Shown here: positions 46,944 through 56,892 of the stretch, in pieces | How positions within the stretch are numbered: the first letter of the stretch is position 1 | Layout of the letters: each line of letters begins with the position of its first letter | NCBI GenBank assembly: GCA_039105265.1 | Contig: JAPFFF010000031.1 | Location: forward strand, 1,302,001-1,366,000 | DNA from: Tritrichomonas musculus | Lineage: Eukaryota > Parabasalia > Tritrichomonadida > Tritrichomonadidae | Direction of reading: 5' to 3' | DNA length: 64,000 nt | Notes under the pieces: generated by a model | The model's input: only the letters and a program-made list of their open reading frames with translations | What the model was told of the DNA's origin: nothing | Databases searched by the model: none | Program-made: the position numbers and the translations under genes

Positions 46944-48221
46944 CTACTGAACATATTTATATGTTGGGAAAGTTGGTGGGATGACCTTAAGTACGTTTGA
47001 CTTGTGTTCCTTGAGCCATTGGTTTTGGAATTGACGGATATCATTGAGTGTTTGTTCGAGTGTTCTTGAAGTATCAATGTTTTGCATTGCCCAAATTGTT
47101 GAAGCAGAAATTAATTCAGCTTCACGTGTGCTGCACTTAGAACTATTGTAAATGAGACGGAATGTTGTATCATTTCTTCCATTTCCGACGATACTCCATG
47201 AAACTAACATGAGGTTGTGAGCATCAGATTGTTCGGTTTGAGAGTAACCTAAGTAAGCATCGGCGATAGGTCCACCGACCTTGATTGGGCCAACATTAGA
47301 GATTGCAAGACGCATTCCACGGAATCCTGGTCCAGATTTTCCTTCATATAAACTTCTCAAGAATGAGAAGCAGCTTCCATCGTTGAGTCTTGCTGTTAAA
47401 CTTTCCCTGATCTTCTTTCCAATGGTTACCATAGTATCTTTAGGTGAAACTCGAGCAGTAACATCAACTAATGAGAAATTGCATGATTCATTCCAGTTTC
47501 TGTTGTTAGTATATCTTCTAAGATCAACCATAGCTGAAATACCGAATTTCAAGCTATCTGAATTGTAAGCAACGATTGAAGCGTAGAAGTTTGAGAATAT
47601 TGATTCGGTGAGACCTTTAACTTTCTTGGTTTGTGGATTGTAGCACTTAATTGAATCTGTTGGGAAGTGTGAAATGAATAAACGTGCGAATTGATCTGAG
47701 TTAACTCCGTGAATATCTTTAGAAATGAAGTTTGTTGTATGAGTATCGCAATAAAGAGGCTCTGCTGTATCCGGAGCATCTGCAATTTGTTGACTGAAAA
47801 CAGTTTCAGCTGATGTTGGCATATCATTAACTAATGGAGTATTGTTTCCTTTTGATAATTCTTCAATGATGAATTTCATGTAACCACCATCTCCGAGCAT
47901 ATGGTTGCAGTTGAAGACAATACTGTTATCGTTAACACCGATTGCACCAAGTGCTATTGAGTATGGCCTAGTATGGCGCTTTAAGAAATAATGGCTAAGA
48001 CGCTCATTGTCATCAATGTGTGGAACCTCATAAATTGGAACTCCTTGTGGATTCTTGTAAAGAATCTTGCCATCTGTTCCAATTTGGAATGCTAAAACCT
48101 TTTTTGAAAGCAATTCTGCAATTGGTGCAACATCTTTAGGGTTATTTATTCTGAGAACAGTGCACATTTGGGTGCGTGCATTATAAAAGTAGTTATCAAA
48201 TCCTATAACTGGCCTTATCAT
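46944..48221 (-). CDS. HxxxD (condensation/alcohol acetyltransferase-like) acyltransferase, 425 residues
   Basis: NCNHMLGDGGYMKFIIEEL contains the HxxxDG motif (His107, Asp111) of the CoA-dependent acyltransferase/condensation superfamily. In this superfamily the His deprotonates the acceptor hydroxyl or amine. The C-terminal half has FSLVDVTARVSPKD and SNVGPIKVGGPIADAYLGYS, where the second conserved strand region of the fold would be. No signal or membrane segment, so cytosolic. The substrate is unknown. Two reverse-strand TCATTT Inr boxes at 48235-48245 lie before the ATG. It is the intact source of the truncated copy at 4673-5044 and a relative of the relic at 38072-39739. Confidence 0.75.
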   Translation of the reverse strand: MIRPVIGFDNYFYNARTQMCTVLRINNPKDVAPIAELLSKKVLAFQIGTDGKILYKNPQGVPIYEVPHIDDNERLSHYFLKRHTRPYSIALGAIGVNDNSIVFNCNHMLGDGGYMKFIIEELSKGNNTPLVNDMPTSAETVFSQQIADAPDTAEPLYCDTHTTNFISKDIHGVNSDQFARLFISHFPTDSIKCYNPQTKKVKGLTESIFSNFYASIVAYNSDSLKFGISAMVDLRRYTNNRNWNESCNFSLVDVTARVSPKDTMVTIGKKIRESLTARLNDGSCFSFLRSLYEGKSGPGFRGMRLAISNVGPIKVGGPIADAYLGYSQTEQSDAHNLMLVSWSIVGNGRNDTTFRLIYNSSKCSTREAELISASTIWAMQNIDTSRTLEQTLNDIRQFQNQWLKEHKSNVLKVIPPTFPTYKYVQ

Positions 48222-48234
48222 AAGTTACAAATAA

Positions 48235-48245
48235 AAATGAAATGA
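48235..48245 (-). promoter_or_regulatory. Tandem Inr boxes of the acyltransferase gene
   Basis: Reverse-strand TCATTTCATTT, two TCAYTW matches 13-24 bases before the ATG. Confidence 0.55.
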
Positions 48246-49178
48246 GGATGTAATTATAAAATATATCTTTCTCATTTTTTCTGAATTTTTATTTATAGTA
48301 CAATTCAAAATTCAATCATTATATGATCAGTATTTTATTACAGGTTTGTATTAGCTTATTTTTATTAGCTTATTTTTATTATTATTCTATCACTTTATGA
48401 TTTAATCATATTTGATGATTTATCAATTTAATCATTTAATTTTGAATGATAAAGGTTAACAATTATATACGACCGAACTTTTTCTGAAAAATATTAGATA
48501 GACAATTTTTTTAGCGGTGTTTTATTTTTAACATTTTCAAAAAAAAATTTATCTAATCAAGATAATTATTTTAAAATAAACGTTAAGTATTTTCTCATCA
48601 AAAGATACTTTACATTCTGATATAAGTGCTTATATACATGAAACCATAAAAAATTTGTAAAATTACCTTTTTGACGCTTAATTGAATTTTTGAAAGGTTA
48701 TTATACAGAAAAAATTTTTTCAATAACGCTTTTTTTTATCGTCTATTAATCGACTTTTTATGACAGAAAAAATAATATGTAAACTATTTAAAATATAAAA
48801 ACATTTTTTTGGAATTATCTTTGTTTCTTTTAGTAGAATAATACTAATAAATAGTAAATAACAAAATTTAATCATCATAACAATATTATTTTAAAATAAA
48901 ATAATATAATGAAATTATTTGATTATTTGATTATCTTTTAATACTAAATCAACTTCCATCCAATCAACAATTAAATCAAATATTTAATATCATTTGTTAT
49001 GCAAAATTAAAGTTTTGCATGTAGTTTAAAAAAATATAAAAAGAATTATTATCCGATATGATATAGATAATATTTTTAATAAAATATTTCAGCATATTAA
49101 ACATCATATATATAATATAAAATATCAAGATTGAGTTTCTATTTATTTCAAATTTACTTTTATTTGTTCTTCACTTTA
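48246..49178. other. Intergenic
   Basis: Very AT-rich; no gene, repeat or RNA recognised. Confidence 0.6.
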
Positions 49179-52100
49179 TTAATAAATTATATCATCGATA
49201 GGAAGCGTGTCAAACTGATTTTTCTCAATGAAATTGAGTGGAATATTCAGTTGCTTTGTTGACAAGAAGCCTTTTAAAGCCAACTCGTCACCTGGATCAA
49301 TAACAACAGTGAAACAAAGACCAGGATGTCCCAAGCGACCTACTCTTTCAGCTCGGTTAAAATACGTAGCACGGTCAGGATATTGCTTCTTCTGCTGTGA
49401 GCTGTTTCTGCTATTGAAATTGAAGACTGACTTCCAAATGATTGGCGTCTGATAATTAATGACAAGATTCAGATTTGGAATTTCAAGTCCGCGAGGCAAC
49501 ACGTCAGTTGCGATCAAGACTTTGAAATCATCATTTCTGAATGCTTCAATGTTATTGTATCTCTTCTGTGGCGCCAGTTCCGAAGAGAATTGCTTGCATG
49601 AAATGTCATTCGAGCATAAAAATTCAAGCAATATTTTCACTTTTTCTTTAGAACGAGTGAAAATTATTATTTGGCCTTTCTTAACCATGCAAACAAGTTC
49701 AAGTATACAATCCAATGCTTCTTCTTCATTGTCAACTTTCGTGTACCAATGCTGCACTTTTTCATTCATGTTTTTGAGCCGAATTGTGGTGATGTTTCCT
49801 CGAAATGGCTTCAATGTTTCGGCAACAGAATTGGTGAAAGTTGACGTGAAGAATGAACAACGAGTATCCATCTTGATGTTTTTAATCAATTTAATTGCTG
49901 GACTGTAATTTTCACTATCTTTTTCAAATATTGAATCTGCTTCATCAAAAACAGCAAAATTCAAACTCGAAACGTTAATAGCTTTTTCTTTTATGTAGTA
50001 CAAGAATGAAGCAGGCATTCCAAACAAGAGTTGGGTGTCAGAAGGAGGCTGTTTCATGTTGTCAATGCAAATTTCTCCCTTGAATTTCGTGTGCACATTC
50101 ATCTTGTTGAAAAGATCAAATGTTTGCTGTGCCAGTTCTTGCGAATTGAGCATGCAAATCGCCTGCAAATTGTGGATTTCTGGATCTACACGAAGAAGCA
50201 TTGCAACAATAAATGCAAGTGTTTTTCCCGATCCATTTTGAGACTGAATTAAAAGATCAGCTTTTTGCTCACTTAATAGTGGAATTGCATGCACTTGGGC
50301 ATTCGAAGGCTTGTTGAATCCAATGTCAGAAATTGCTTGAAGAATTTGTGAAGAGTTTGGACCAACAATTATTTCATCAAATGATTTGTTTTCATTTTCA
50401 ACCATTTCAATATCTCTGACTTGGTTTTCTAGTGGTTTGAAATCAATGTCGTCTGAATCAATTCCTTCAATTTTAGATAAACTTTTTAAAAGATACAATT
50501 CACCGTCATTGCTGGTTGATGTATTAAGGTTGTGAAATGGCTTGTGCTGCTGATGACGAATACTTGTGGAAGCAAATTTTTTCTTGTTATTGGCATTAAA
50601 TGATTTCGATGATGAAATCTTGAAATCATCTTTACCTTTTTTCAGCTTGTCTTTGCTAACAAAAGATTTCGCTGATGCAATTTTTAATTTATCGCTGCCT
50701 CTTCTTCGTTTTTCTTGTTCATTTGAAGGCTTCACTTGTGGTGCTTTTGATTCTTCATTATCTTCTGCATGCTTTTCTTGCTCCTTAAAGGTTTTAACTG
50801 GTGCTTGCAATTTTTGTGTATTTTTTGTTGATTCTTCTTGTTCATTTAAAGATTTAACTTGTATAGCTTTCATTTCATCATTATCTTTTGTTGTCTCTTC
50901 TTGTTCATTTAAAGATTTAACTTGTTGAGTTGTTATTTCATCATTATCTTTTGTTGTCTCTTCTTGCTCATTTAATGATTTAACTTGTTGAGTTGTTATT
51001 TCATCATTATCTTTTGTTGGCTCTTCTTGCTCATTTAATGATTTAATTGGAAGTGTTTGCATTTCTTCGTTATCTTTTTCAAGTTCTTCTTGTTCATTTA
51101 TTTGTGGAGCTGTTATTTCTTCGTTATCTTTTGTTGGCTTGGGTTGTTCATTAAAGGATTCTACAGGTGGTGTTTGTAATTCTTCATTATCTTTTGCTTG
51201 CTTTTCTTCTTCATTAAAGGATTTCACCGATGCTGTTTTTAATTCTTCATCATCTTTGGCTATTTCTTTTTGTTCACTAATGGACTGCTGTGCTTCTGTT
51301 TTTATTTCCTCGTTCTCTTTTTCTGGCAATTTTTTGATATTCATTTCATATTCATTCAATTTGTTTTCAATTTTCTCACTCTTTCCTTTCAATTTTTCAG
51401 TTGAATTAGAGTCATCGTTGATTTCAAATGCGTATGAAAGTATCTCGCTGATGTCGGCATCTTCTAGATAATATTTGAATTCGCCTTCATTCCAATTGCT
51501 ATCGTAAACCGAGCCTTCCTGGCTGAATGCCAGTCTATAGAAAATTTCCTCAAAAGTCGGACGATCAGACGGGTTGTCTGACCAGCACTTTTCAATCAAC
51601 TTTTTCAATGAATCCTTAACGGGCACTGTGAATTCGGGACGATATTTTTCTGACACAACTTTGTTATGGAAATCGAATGACGTCATCTGCTTGTTTTGAA
51701 ATGCGGGAAAAGGGGTTGTGGCGGTTACAATTTCAAACATAATCATTGAAAATGAGTAAACGTCTGATTTTCCATTCAACTGTTCACTTTTTATTGTCTC
51801 TGGCGCTGTGTATATTGAAGATGTATCTTGGAGTGAACAATTTTTTGAGAGGTAAAAATCGGTTATTAGCGGTTTGTAATTTTCGTCTAATAAAATATTC
51901 TCTGGCTTAAGGTTTCCGTGAACAATATGGTGCCGATGAAGAAACATCATGCCACATGCTATTCCTATAAGAATTTTTTGAAGAGTTGTGTTACTAATTG
52001 ATAGATCTGAAGTATTATTTTTTATATCTTGGAGAAGTTTTAAAAGAGAATCGTTTTTGGGAGGTTTCATTATAATTGTAACGTTATCTCCATTATCGAA

Positions 52101-52331
52101 ATCTTTTAACGAATATCCAAATATTGGATATAATGAAGGATGATAAATATGCAACATTGTTACGATTTTCCAGATAAAAATTTTCTTATTTATTCCTTCT
52201 TCATCATTAATGCATATTGTTTTTGCTAAAAATGTTTCTTTTGTTTTCATATTCTGAATTAATTTAGAGTTGGTAAAAGTACTGTTAGTTTTCAGTCTTT
52301 CAACTATTATATATTGATTTACGTCTATCAT
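49179..52331 (-). CDS. Pseudokinase-DEAD-box RNA helicase fusion (1050 residues)
   Basis: Residues about 5-270 are a kinase fold. The ATP-binding Lys is at about 37 (FLAKTI), but the catalytic loop is HGNLKPEN, with Asn140 replacing the catalytic Asp, DFG is DFY (158-160), and the alphaC Glu is not evident. APE (176-178) and SDVYSF are kept. So it is a likely pseudokinase of TKL type. Residues about 290-640 hold roughly ten 21-residue acidic repeats (SLNEQEETTKDNDEITTQQ). Residues about 650-1045 are a DEAD-box helicase: Q motif FNKPSNAQ, motif I QSQNGSGKT, motif II FDEAD, motif V TDVLPRGLEIP, motif VI ERVGRLG. The overall character is closest to eIF4A/Dbp5-type helicases. One uninterrupted frame from an ATG. 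Confidence 0.85.
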   Translation of the reverse strand: MIDVNQYIIVERLKTNSTFTNSKLIQNMKTKETFLAKTICINDEEGINKKIFIWKIVTMLHIYHPSLYPIFGYSLKDFDNGDNVTIIMKPPKNDSLLKLLQDIKNNTSDLSISNTTLQKILIGIACGMMFLHRHHIVHGNLKPENILLDENYKPLITDFYLSKNCSLQDTSSIYTAPETIKSEQLNGKSDVYSFSMIMFEIVTATTPFPAFQNKQMTSFDFHNKVVSEKYRPEFTVPVKDSLKKLIEKCWSDNPSDRPTFEEIFYRLAFSQEGSVYDSNWNEGEFKYYLEDADISEILSYAFEINDDSNSTEKLKGKSEKIENKLNEYEMNIKKLPEKENEEIKTEAQQSISEQKEIAKDDEELKTASVKSFNEEEKQAKDNEELQTPPVESFNEQPKPTKDNEEITAPQINEQEELEKDNEEMQTLPIKSLNEQEEPTKDNDEITTQQVKSLNEQEETTKDNDEITTQQVKSLNEQEETTKDNDEMKAIQVKSLNEQEESTKNTQKLQAPVKTFKEQEKHAEDNEESKAPQVKPSNEQEKRRRGSDKLKIASAKSFVSKDKLKKGKDDFKISSSKSFNANNKKKFASTSIRHQQHKPFHNLNTSTSNDGELYLLKSLSKIEGIDSDDIDFKPLENQVRDIEMVENENKSFDEIIVGPNSSQILQAISDIGFNKPSNAQVHAIPLLSEQKADLLIQSQNGSGKTLAFIVAMLLRVDPEIHNLQAICMLNSQELAQQTFDLFNKMNVHTKFKGEICIDNMKQPPSDTQLLFGMPASFLYYIKEKAINVSSLNFAVFDEADSIFEKDSENYSPAIKLIKNIKMDTRCSFFTSTFTNSVAETLKPFRGNITTIRLKNMNEKVQHWYTKVDNEEEALDCILELVCMVKKGQIIIFTRSKEKVKILLEFLCSNDISCKQFSSELAPQKRYNNIEAFRNDDFKVLIATDVLPRGLEIPNLNLVINYQTPIIWKSVFNFNSRNSSQQKKQYPDRATYFNRAERVGRLGHPGLCFTVVIDPGDELALKGFLSTKQLNIPLNFIEKNQFDTLPIDDIIY
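50560..51300 (-). repeat. 63-base coding minisatellite in the pseudokinase-helicase linker
   Basis: About ten in-frame copies of a 21-codon unit; the central three (KSLNEQEETTKDNDEITTQQ) are almost identical, the outer ones diverged. It marks the flexible linker between the two domains. Confidence 0.8.
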
Positions 52332-53844
52332 AAACTGCTTTTGAAATGCAAGTCTACCTTTTTCAGTCAGATTCTTTTGATCAAAATAGACTTATCACCT
52401 ATTTTGAATATAATTCGATTATTCTATACGCACTAACAATTTATTAAATGAGATATTTCAAAATAAATTATTTTTTGAAGAGAGTTTAAATAATTTTGTG
52501 AGATCTCAATTGTATCAAAATATTATATGAGATAATTGAATTTAAATAATCATCCAAATAATTTATATTTTGGTATATATATTAATTATTCTAGTATATA
52601 TGTATATATCTGCATTTATTTTATTTTTTAATTATATTAAATATTTTTAAAAAACTTTCTAAATTTATTTCTGGCTTATTTTTCTATATAAAAATATTTT
52701 TTTATATTTTTAAAAATAAAAAATAAACTTATCAAATAAAAAATTTTTTTTATTTTCAAAGTATCCGTTGATCGTTCTCCTCAAATTAATATCATTAATT
52801 GAATGTAATTCAATATTTATTGAAATAATTTTAAAAATAATTCGTTAAAATTTTTATAAATTATTTTTTAAATTATCTTTTATATTTTTCTATTTATTTA
52901 ATTTATTATGTTAGAACTAATTATTTTAACGATTTTAAACACTTTTTTCCAAAAAGTAATGCTAATTTTTCAAACTAAAATAAGATGCAGAAACATAGAC
53001 GTAAAATTATTATTATATCCATTATGGCCCGCAATGTATGATGGTCTATTTATCCATGTCGCTGAATTATGATCTCTAAATTTTTAGGATTGTGGTATCT
53101 ATGAAATTACATCAGAATATCTTTTTTATTATTATTGTATCTTTTTATTTATACAATAAACATACAAATCATTTGATATTTTGATGTTTAATTTACTTCT
53201 TGCACCATTTTATTGGTGACTTTAAATATTCAAGAATTTGTTACTGTTTTTCCAAAAAGAGCGATCATGTGTTGGGCAGGACTTGAGGTGCTGATTCTCT
53301 GTAATAAAGTGAAATCAATAAATAAAATGTCTTGCTCAACAGGAACCAATTTTTTTCTTTATTACTGTGGTGAAGAAGAATTTTCTTGCAAATATTTATC
53401 TATATATTTAAAAAATATCGATTATCTGAGTTAAAAAAGTGCCAAACCTGATAATTGATATCTGAATAACATTTTTAATTTTGTTTATTGCTAAAGCCTT
53501 ATCCTTCTCCTTCAGATAATTATTTGAGAATACTAATAATTATTTTGAGTGCTATTTTATGCTTGATTTGTTTAGTTTCAGTTATTATCATCTGGAACAT
53601 TTGAAAGAAAAAGGATGAAGGCAATATTCCTCTCTAAATTATTACCAATTTCATTGATGACATACCCTCCTCTCTTCTATCAATGAAATTGATTATAAAC
53701 TCACACATCAGTAAATAAAAATCTACTTTTATATTATTTTGATTATTCATACAAAATTTTTGGTTTGAAATTTTTCCGGAAAAATTTAAAAATGAGTATT
53801 TTAACTGATTTTAGTAATCAAAAAGTTAGATAAATATAAAATTA
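52332..53844. other. Intergenic with a short coding relic
   Basis: AT-rich. Around 53213-53434 a non-ATG frame reads FVTVFPKRAIMCWAGLEVLI followed by polar sequence, which looks like a degraded coding fragment, but no family is recognised and no start is present. Confidence 0.4.
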
Positions 53845-54984
53845 ATGTTTTTTCTTATTTATTCATTTCTTTCTCTAAAAGAAATAAGATTAACAAAGAA
53901 AAATTCACAAGTTTTCAATGCTCTGTTTCTTTTTGGATTTGAATCCGGTGGAAACTATTCAGTCAATGTTGAAAACTGTTGTACTGAGGAATTATTATTA
54001 ATTATTGCAACCCAAAAAGAGATGGTTAAATGCAAAAATGAACAAATTATCAATCATCAATGCAATTCAAAAATGAGTATTTCGCAACAAATTAAAATTG
54101 TCAATGGAAGTGGTAATTTCACCGGAACTGTCAATAATAAAGGTGTTTATTTGACCAAAATCATATCATTTAAAAAAATTAATGAATCATTTGAAATTAC
54201 ATATCAATTCCAAAATAAAAACTCACACTTAAGCTACAATTATATACAATACTTGCCAACAAGCAAAATAGTTGCATTTATTTATACTTTGATGATGATT
54301 TCCTGGCTAATTAATTGGATTATGTATCCATCAACAGAAAATTTTGTGCATATATTATTAACAACCGTATTCGTCCTTTTTGCATTTGATAAAATATTAA
54401 ATGCGATAGAATTAGATCTAAGAAACCAATCAGATGAATCGAGATTAATATATAAAGTAAGGCCTTTTATTTCATTTATGAAAATTAACGTCTTTGCAGA
54501 GACAATATTCATGCTGATTAGTCATATCGACAAAATTCCAAATGTTTCAACATTAATTATTATTTTGTATATGCAAATGATTGCATTGGTTTTTGTTTTA
54601 TATAGTAAGTATGCTTTCTTAAGAGAAATTGTTTTTTGTTCACTTTTCATATTTTTTGTTGTATCATTGATTTTCATTCACAAAGATTACATTCCAGCAC
54701 CCGATGAAGAACATAATTACACTCGGAACCCAAAACACTTTTTATGGCTCACTAACTTTTATATTATGGCTTCATATATAGTTTTCGATTTAACGAAAAT
54801 GTTATTTTTTTACCCTTATTACATTCTTTTAGGGAATGATGTGATAAACATTGTTTTGCTCTTTTTATTAGAATTCTTTTACAGACTCAAAAAATCAAAT
54901 CTGAAAAATTACAGGTTTATTAATGATGAAAAAGAAATCATATCTGACTTTTTTGATGAAGAAGAAGAAGAAGTGCAAAAATAA
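53845..54984 (+). CDS. Seven-TM GOST-like (Lung 7-TM receptor/GPR107-type) membrane protein
   Basis: The protein is 379 residues. A short hydrophobic start (MFFLIYSFLSL) is followed by a lumenal domain of about 120 residues with N-glycosylation sites (NYS, NFT, NES). From about 140 to 355 there are seven hydrophobic segments, beginning YNYIQYLPTSKIVAFIYTLM, then an acidic tail (FFDEEEEEVQK). A lumenal beta domain, the LP.s turn before TM1 and a short cytosolic tail match the GOST family (GPR107/108, TMEM87), which acts in Golgi/endosomal trafficking. The match is by layout and by the TM1-TM2 pattern, so moderate. Confidence 0.6.
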   Translation: MFFLIYSFLSLKEIRLTKKNSQVFNALFLFGFESGGNYSVNVENCCTEELLLIIATQKEMVKCKNEQIINHQCNSKMSISQQIKIVNGSGNFTGTVNNKGVYLTKIISFKKINESFEITYQFQNKNSHLSYNYIQYLPTSKIVAFIYTLMMISWLINWIMYPSTENFVHILLTTVFVLFAFDKILNAIELDLRNQSDESRLIYKVRPFISFMKINVFAETIFMLISHIDKIPNVSTLIIILYMQMIALVFVLYSKYAFLREIVFCSLFIFFVVSLIFIHKDYIPAPDEEHNYTRNPKHFLWLTNFYIMASYIVFDLTKMLFFYPYYILLGNDVINIVLLFLLEFFYRLKKSNLKNYRFINDEKEIISDFFDEEEEEVQK

Positions 54985-55077
54985 TATTCAATAAAATTTT
55001 ACTTCTATTTATATTATTATTAATCAGATTTACTTTAGAATAATGATTTATTTGAAAACAATTGTCCTTGAAATTAA

Positions 55078-55192
55078 TAATTCTCGCAAGGCCACTTTTT
55101 GAATACTTTGAAAAAATAACTTTTTATGTTAAAATAATGTCACTTATACAACTTTTTAATAAAAAATATTCAAAAAGTGTCCGCGAGAATTA
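55078..55192. mobile_element. Short palindromic TA-flanked element (MITE-like)
   Basis: Left TAATTCTCGC...CACTTTTTGAATA is the inverted match of right TATTCAAAAAGTG...GCGAGAATTA, with 10 and 13 matched bases per arm around a mismatch of a few bases. The centre is AT-rich. The ends are TA. No coding potential. Confidence 0.45.
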
Positions 55193-55202
55193 CAAATTTT
55201 TC

Positions 55203-55235
55203 TTCACTTTTTGAGCTGAAGGCTCAAAAAGTGAA
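55203..55235. repeat. Perfect 14-base hairpin
   Basis: TTCACTTTTTGAGC, loop TGAAG, GCTCAAAAAGTGAA. The 12-base arm CACTTTTTGAGC also forms a hairpin at 12348-12372 and is related to the inner arm of the element at 55078. Confidence 0.6.
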
Positions 55236-55435
55236 TTGCAAAATTTGTTAATTTATATTATAGTATAATGAAAAAAAAAAAAAAAAAAAAAGTCCAACAG
55301 GAATCCCTCCATACAACAAAACAAACCATTCAATTTAAGTGAGCATTTTTAAGGACATAAATTTGAGAGTGCAAATTCTATTATACACTCATAAGCATTG
55401 GATATTTTTCGACAAATTTTTCATTTAAATCAAAT

Positions 55436-55472
<37 letters not shown>

Positions 55473-55507
55473 ATGAATTTGGATGAAATTTATCAATAGC
55501 AAGATGA

Positions 55508-55753
55508 TTCTGCACAAAAGTACACTTCTACTCAACGAGGAGTTGGTCAAATATTGCTGAAAGTGATATTGCCTTCTTGTTTGTAGCCTATTCTGCACGG
55601 TTTCAGCGCAATACGCTCTCTGGCTGTCAATTCGGTGACTTTAATTTCACATCAGGCTCTGCATTTGTGAAATTGGAAAAGGCTGAAGTAATTCCTGGAC
55701 TTTTGGTGGCGAATATGACCACAAATGCACATCAAGTGAAAATCATTGCATAA
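55508..55753 (+). pseudogene. C-terminal coding relic, GC-richer than surroundings
   Basis: An 81-codon frame without ATG ends in TAA at 55751-55753. It reads NIAESDIAFLFVAYSARFQR, then CQFGDFNFTSGSAFVKLEK and AEVIPGLLVANMTTNAHQVK. Balanced codon use inside very AT-rich DNA suggests a former gene end. Family not recognised. Confidence 0.4.
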
Positions 55754-56083
55754 ATGACTGTGTAAGACCAGATAGAACTCCGCATCCTGCAATGACTGAA
55801 ATAAAATATTCACAGCAAAGTATCTGAACTTTCAAAATAGCAAACAGATTTTTCTTCAAAATTAGGAAATCTTTTGTTTCATAAAAACGAATGAAAAAGT
55901 TCTTAAAAAAACTTGATTTTTCTTTTTTGAAAACAGGTTGATGAAATCGTAAGTTTTTAATGTTTTTGTGAAAACTATGGGACATAAAATTTTTAAAAAA
56001 AATTTTTACAATTGAATATGTGGGCCATATAATAATTCAAAATAATTGTCCTAAAGTTTGAGAAATTATTAGACAAAAAATAA

Positions 56084-56281
56084 ATGTCTGAGAGCCAACA
56101 GATTAACCATTGTGATGATCTTAGGAAATTACCCGTTGAAGAACTTGATAATGCACTTTCAGAAATGGGAGTTGAAGCAGAATCAATTAAAAAAATGGCT
56201 CGATGGGAAAAAGTTAATTTATTAAGAGACTTGAAAACTCAACAAAAACAAGATTCGCAGCAGAATCAAGATTCTCATTAA
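56084..56281 (+). CDS. Small protein resembling a TAF1 core segment (65 residues)
   Basis: Residues about 10-52 read LRKLPVEELDNALSEMGVEA, then ESIKKMARWEKVNLLRDL. This follows the TAF1 (TFIID subunit) pattern L..l...e....L...gv.e..i..m.RW..i.liR. The protein ends in a Gln/Asp/Ser tail and stops. TAF1 itself is far larger, so this would be a stand-alone fragment-like gene. It has a clean ATG and TAA followed by an AATAAAG signal. The call rests on one motif. Confidence 0.4.
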   Translation: MSESQQINHCDDLRKLPVEELDNALSEMGVEAESIKKMARWEKVNLLRDLKTQQKQDSQQNQDSH

Positions 56282-56492
56282 AAATAAAGTTTTCTAACAA
56301 AATGCTCAAAATAAAGCCAAAGTAGAAAACATAGGATACTTTTAAATAAATATTAAATCGTAATTTTATTTATATTTATAATAAAGTATTTATAATCAAT
56401 ATCAGCATGTTGCAATTCATGCGTATTTTTCTTTCAATATTTCATATTACTTTTGTTTTAATGTATTTTTATTTTTGTAAAATATATATCAA
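56282..56492. other. Short spacer before the tRNA
   Basis: AT-rich; no gene seen. Confidence 0.5.
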
Positions 56493-56574
56493 GACAACTT
56501 GGCCGAGTGGTTAAGGCGAGGGATTGCTAATCCCTTGGGCTTGTCCCGCGTGGGTTCGAATCCCATGGTTGTCG
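56493..56574 (+). tRNA. tRNA-Ser(GCT)
   Basis: Acceptor GACAACT pairs with GGTTGTC (one G-T). D-arm GGCCGAGTGGTTAAGGC. Anticodon stem AGGGA/TCCCT with loop TTGCTAA, anticodon GCT at 56526-56528. A long variable arm and T-arm GTGGGTTCGAATCCCAT complete it. The long variable arm makes it class II, as expected for serine. A T-run directly follows as the Pol III terminator. No intron. Confidence 0.97.
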
Positions 56575-56583
56575 TTTTTTTTT
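56575..56583 (+). terminator. Pol III T-run after tRNA-Ser
   Basis: Nine T residues directly after the discriminator base G of the tRNA. Confidence 0.8.
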
Positions 56584-56892
56584 CTCTCTCTCTTTCTCTT
56601 AAAAAAAAAAAAAAAAGACAACAAATAGTACAAAGAATTGTATTCCACAAAAATCAACTTGATATTTGGAAATCACCTCTAAATGAAATCATTGAATACC
56701 TATCTATTCATAAATATATTGATTTTTCATTATCTAAAAATATAAAAATAAAAACATCAAATTTATTTTAATAAAATTTAAAAAAAAAGTATATAAATAG
56801 CGGCATACAAATGCTTTGATAACAGCCGTTTTTTTTTTTTAATTTCTAATATAAGAGTAGTAATCAAATAAAATTAATATAAAAACATGGTT

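Larger units (their letters stand above)
44503..47316. repeat. Segmental duplication, copy 2 (source copy)
   Basis: Matches 1979-5046. It lacks the 260-base insert of copy 1 and continues past the breakpoint into the full acyltransferase gene, which argues that it is ancestral. Confidence 0.85.
54985..56083. other. Intergenic with palindromic element, hairpin and coding relic
   Basis: Holds the TA-ended palindrome 55078-55192, the hairpin 55205-55233, a T-run at 55437-55470 and a coding relic at 55508-55753 (listed separately). Confidence 0.5.

Noticed and set aside
53213-53434. 73-codon ORF as a gene
   Set aside because: Non-ATG start, no promoter box and degraded look; kept only as a note in the intergenic entry.
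56499-56771. 90-codon ORF beginning MAEWLRRGIANPLG
   Set aside because: It starts inside the tRNA-Ser gene; the reading is the tRNA sequence itself and the frame runs into a T-run.
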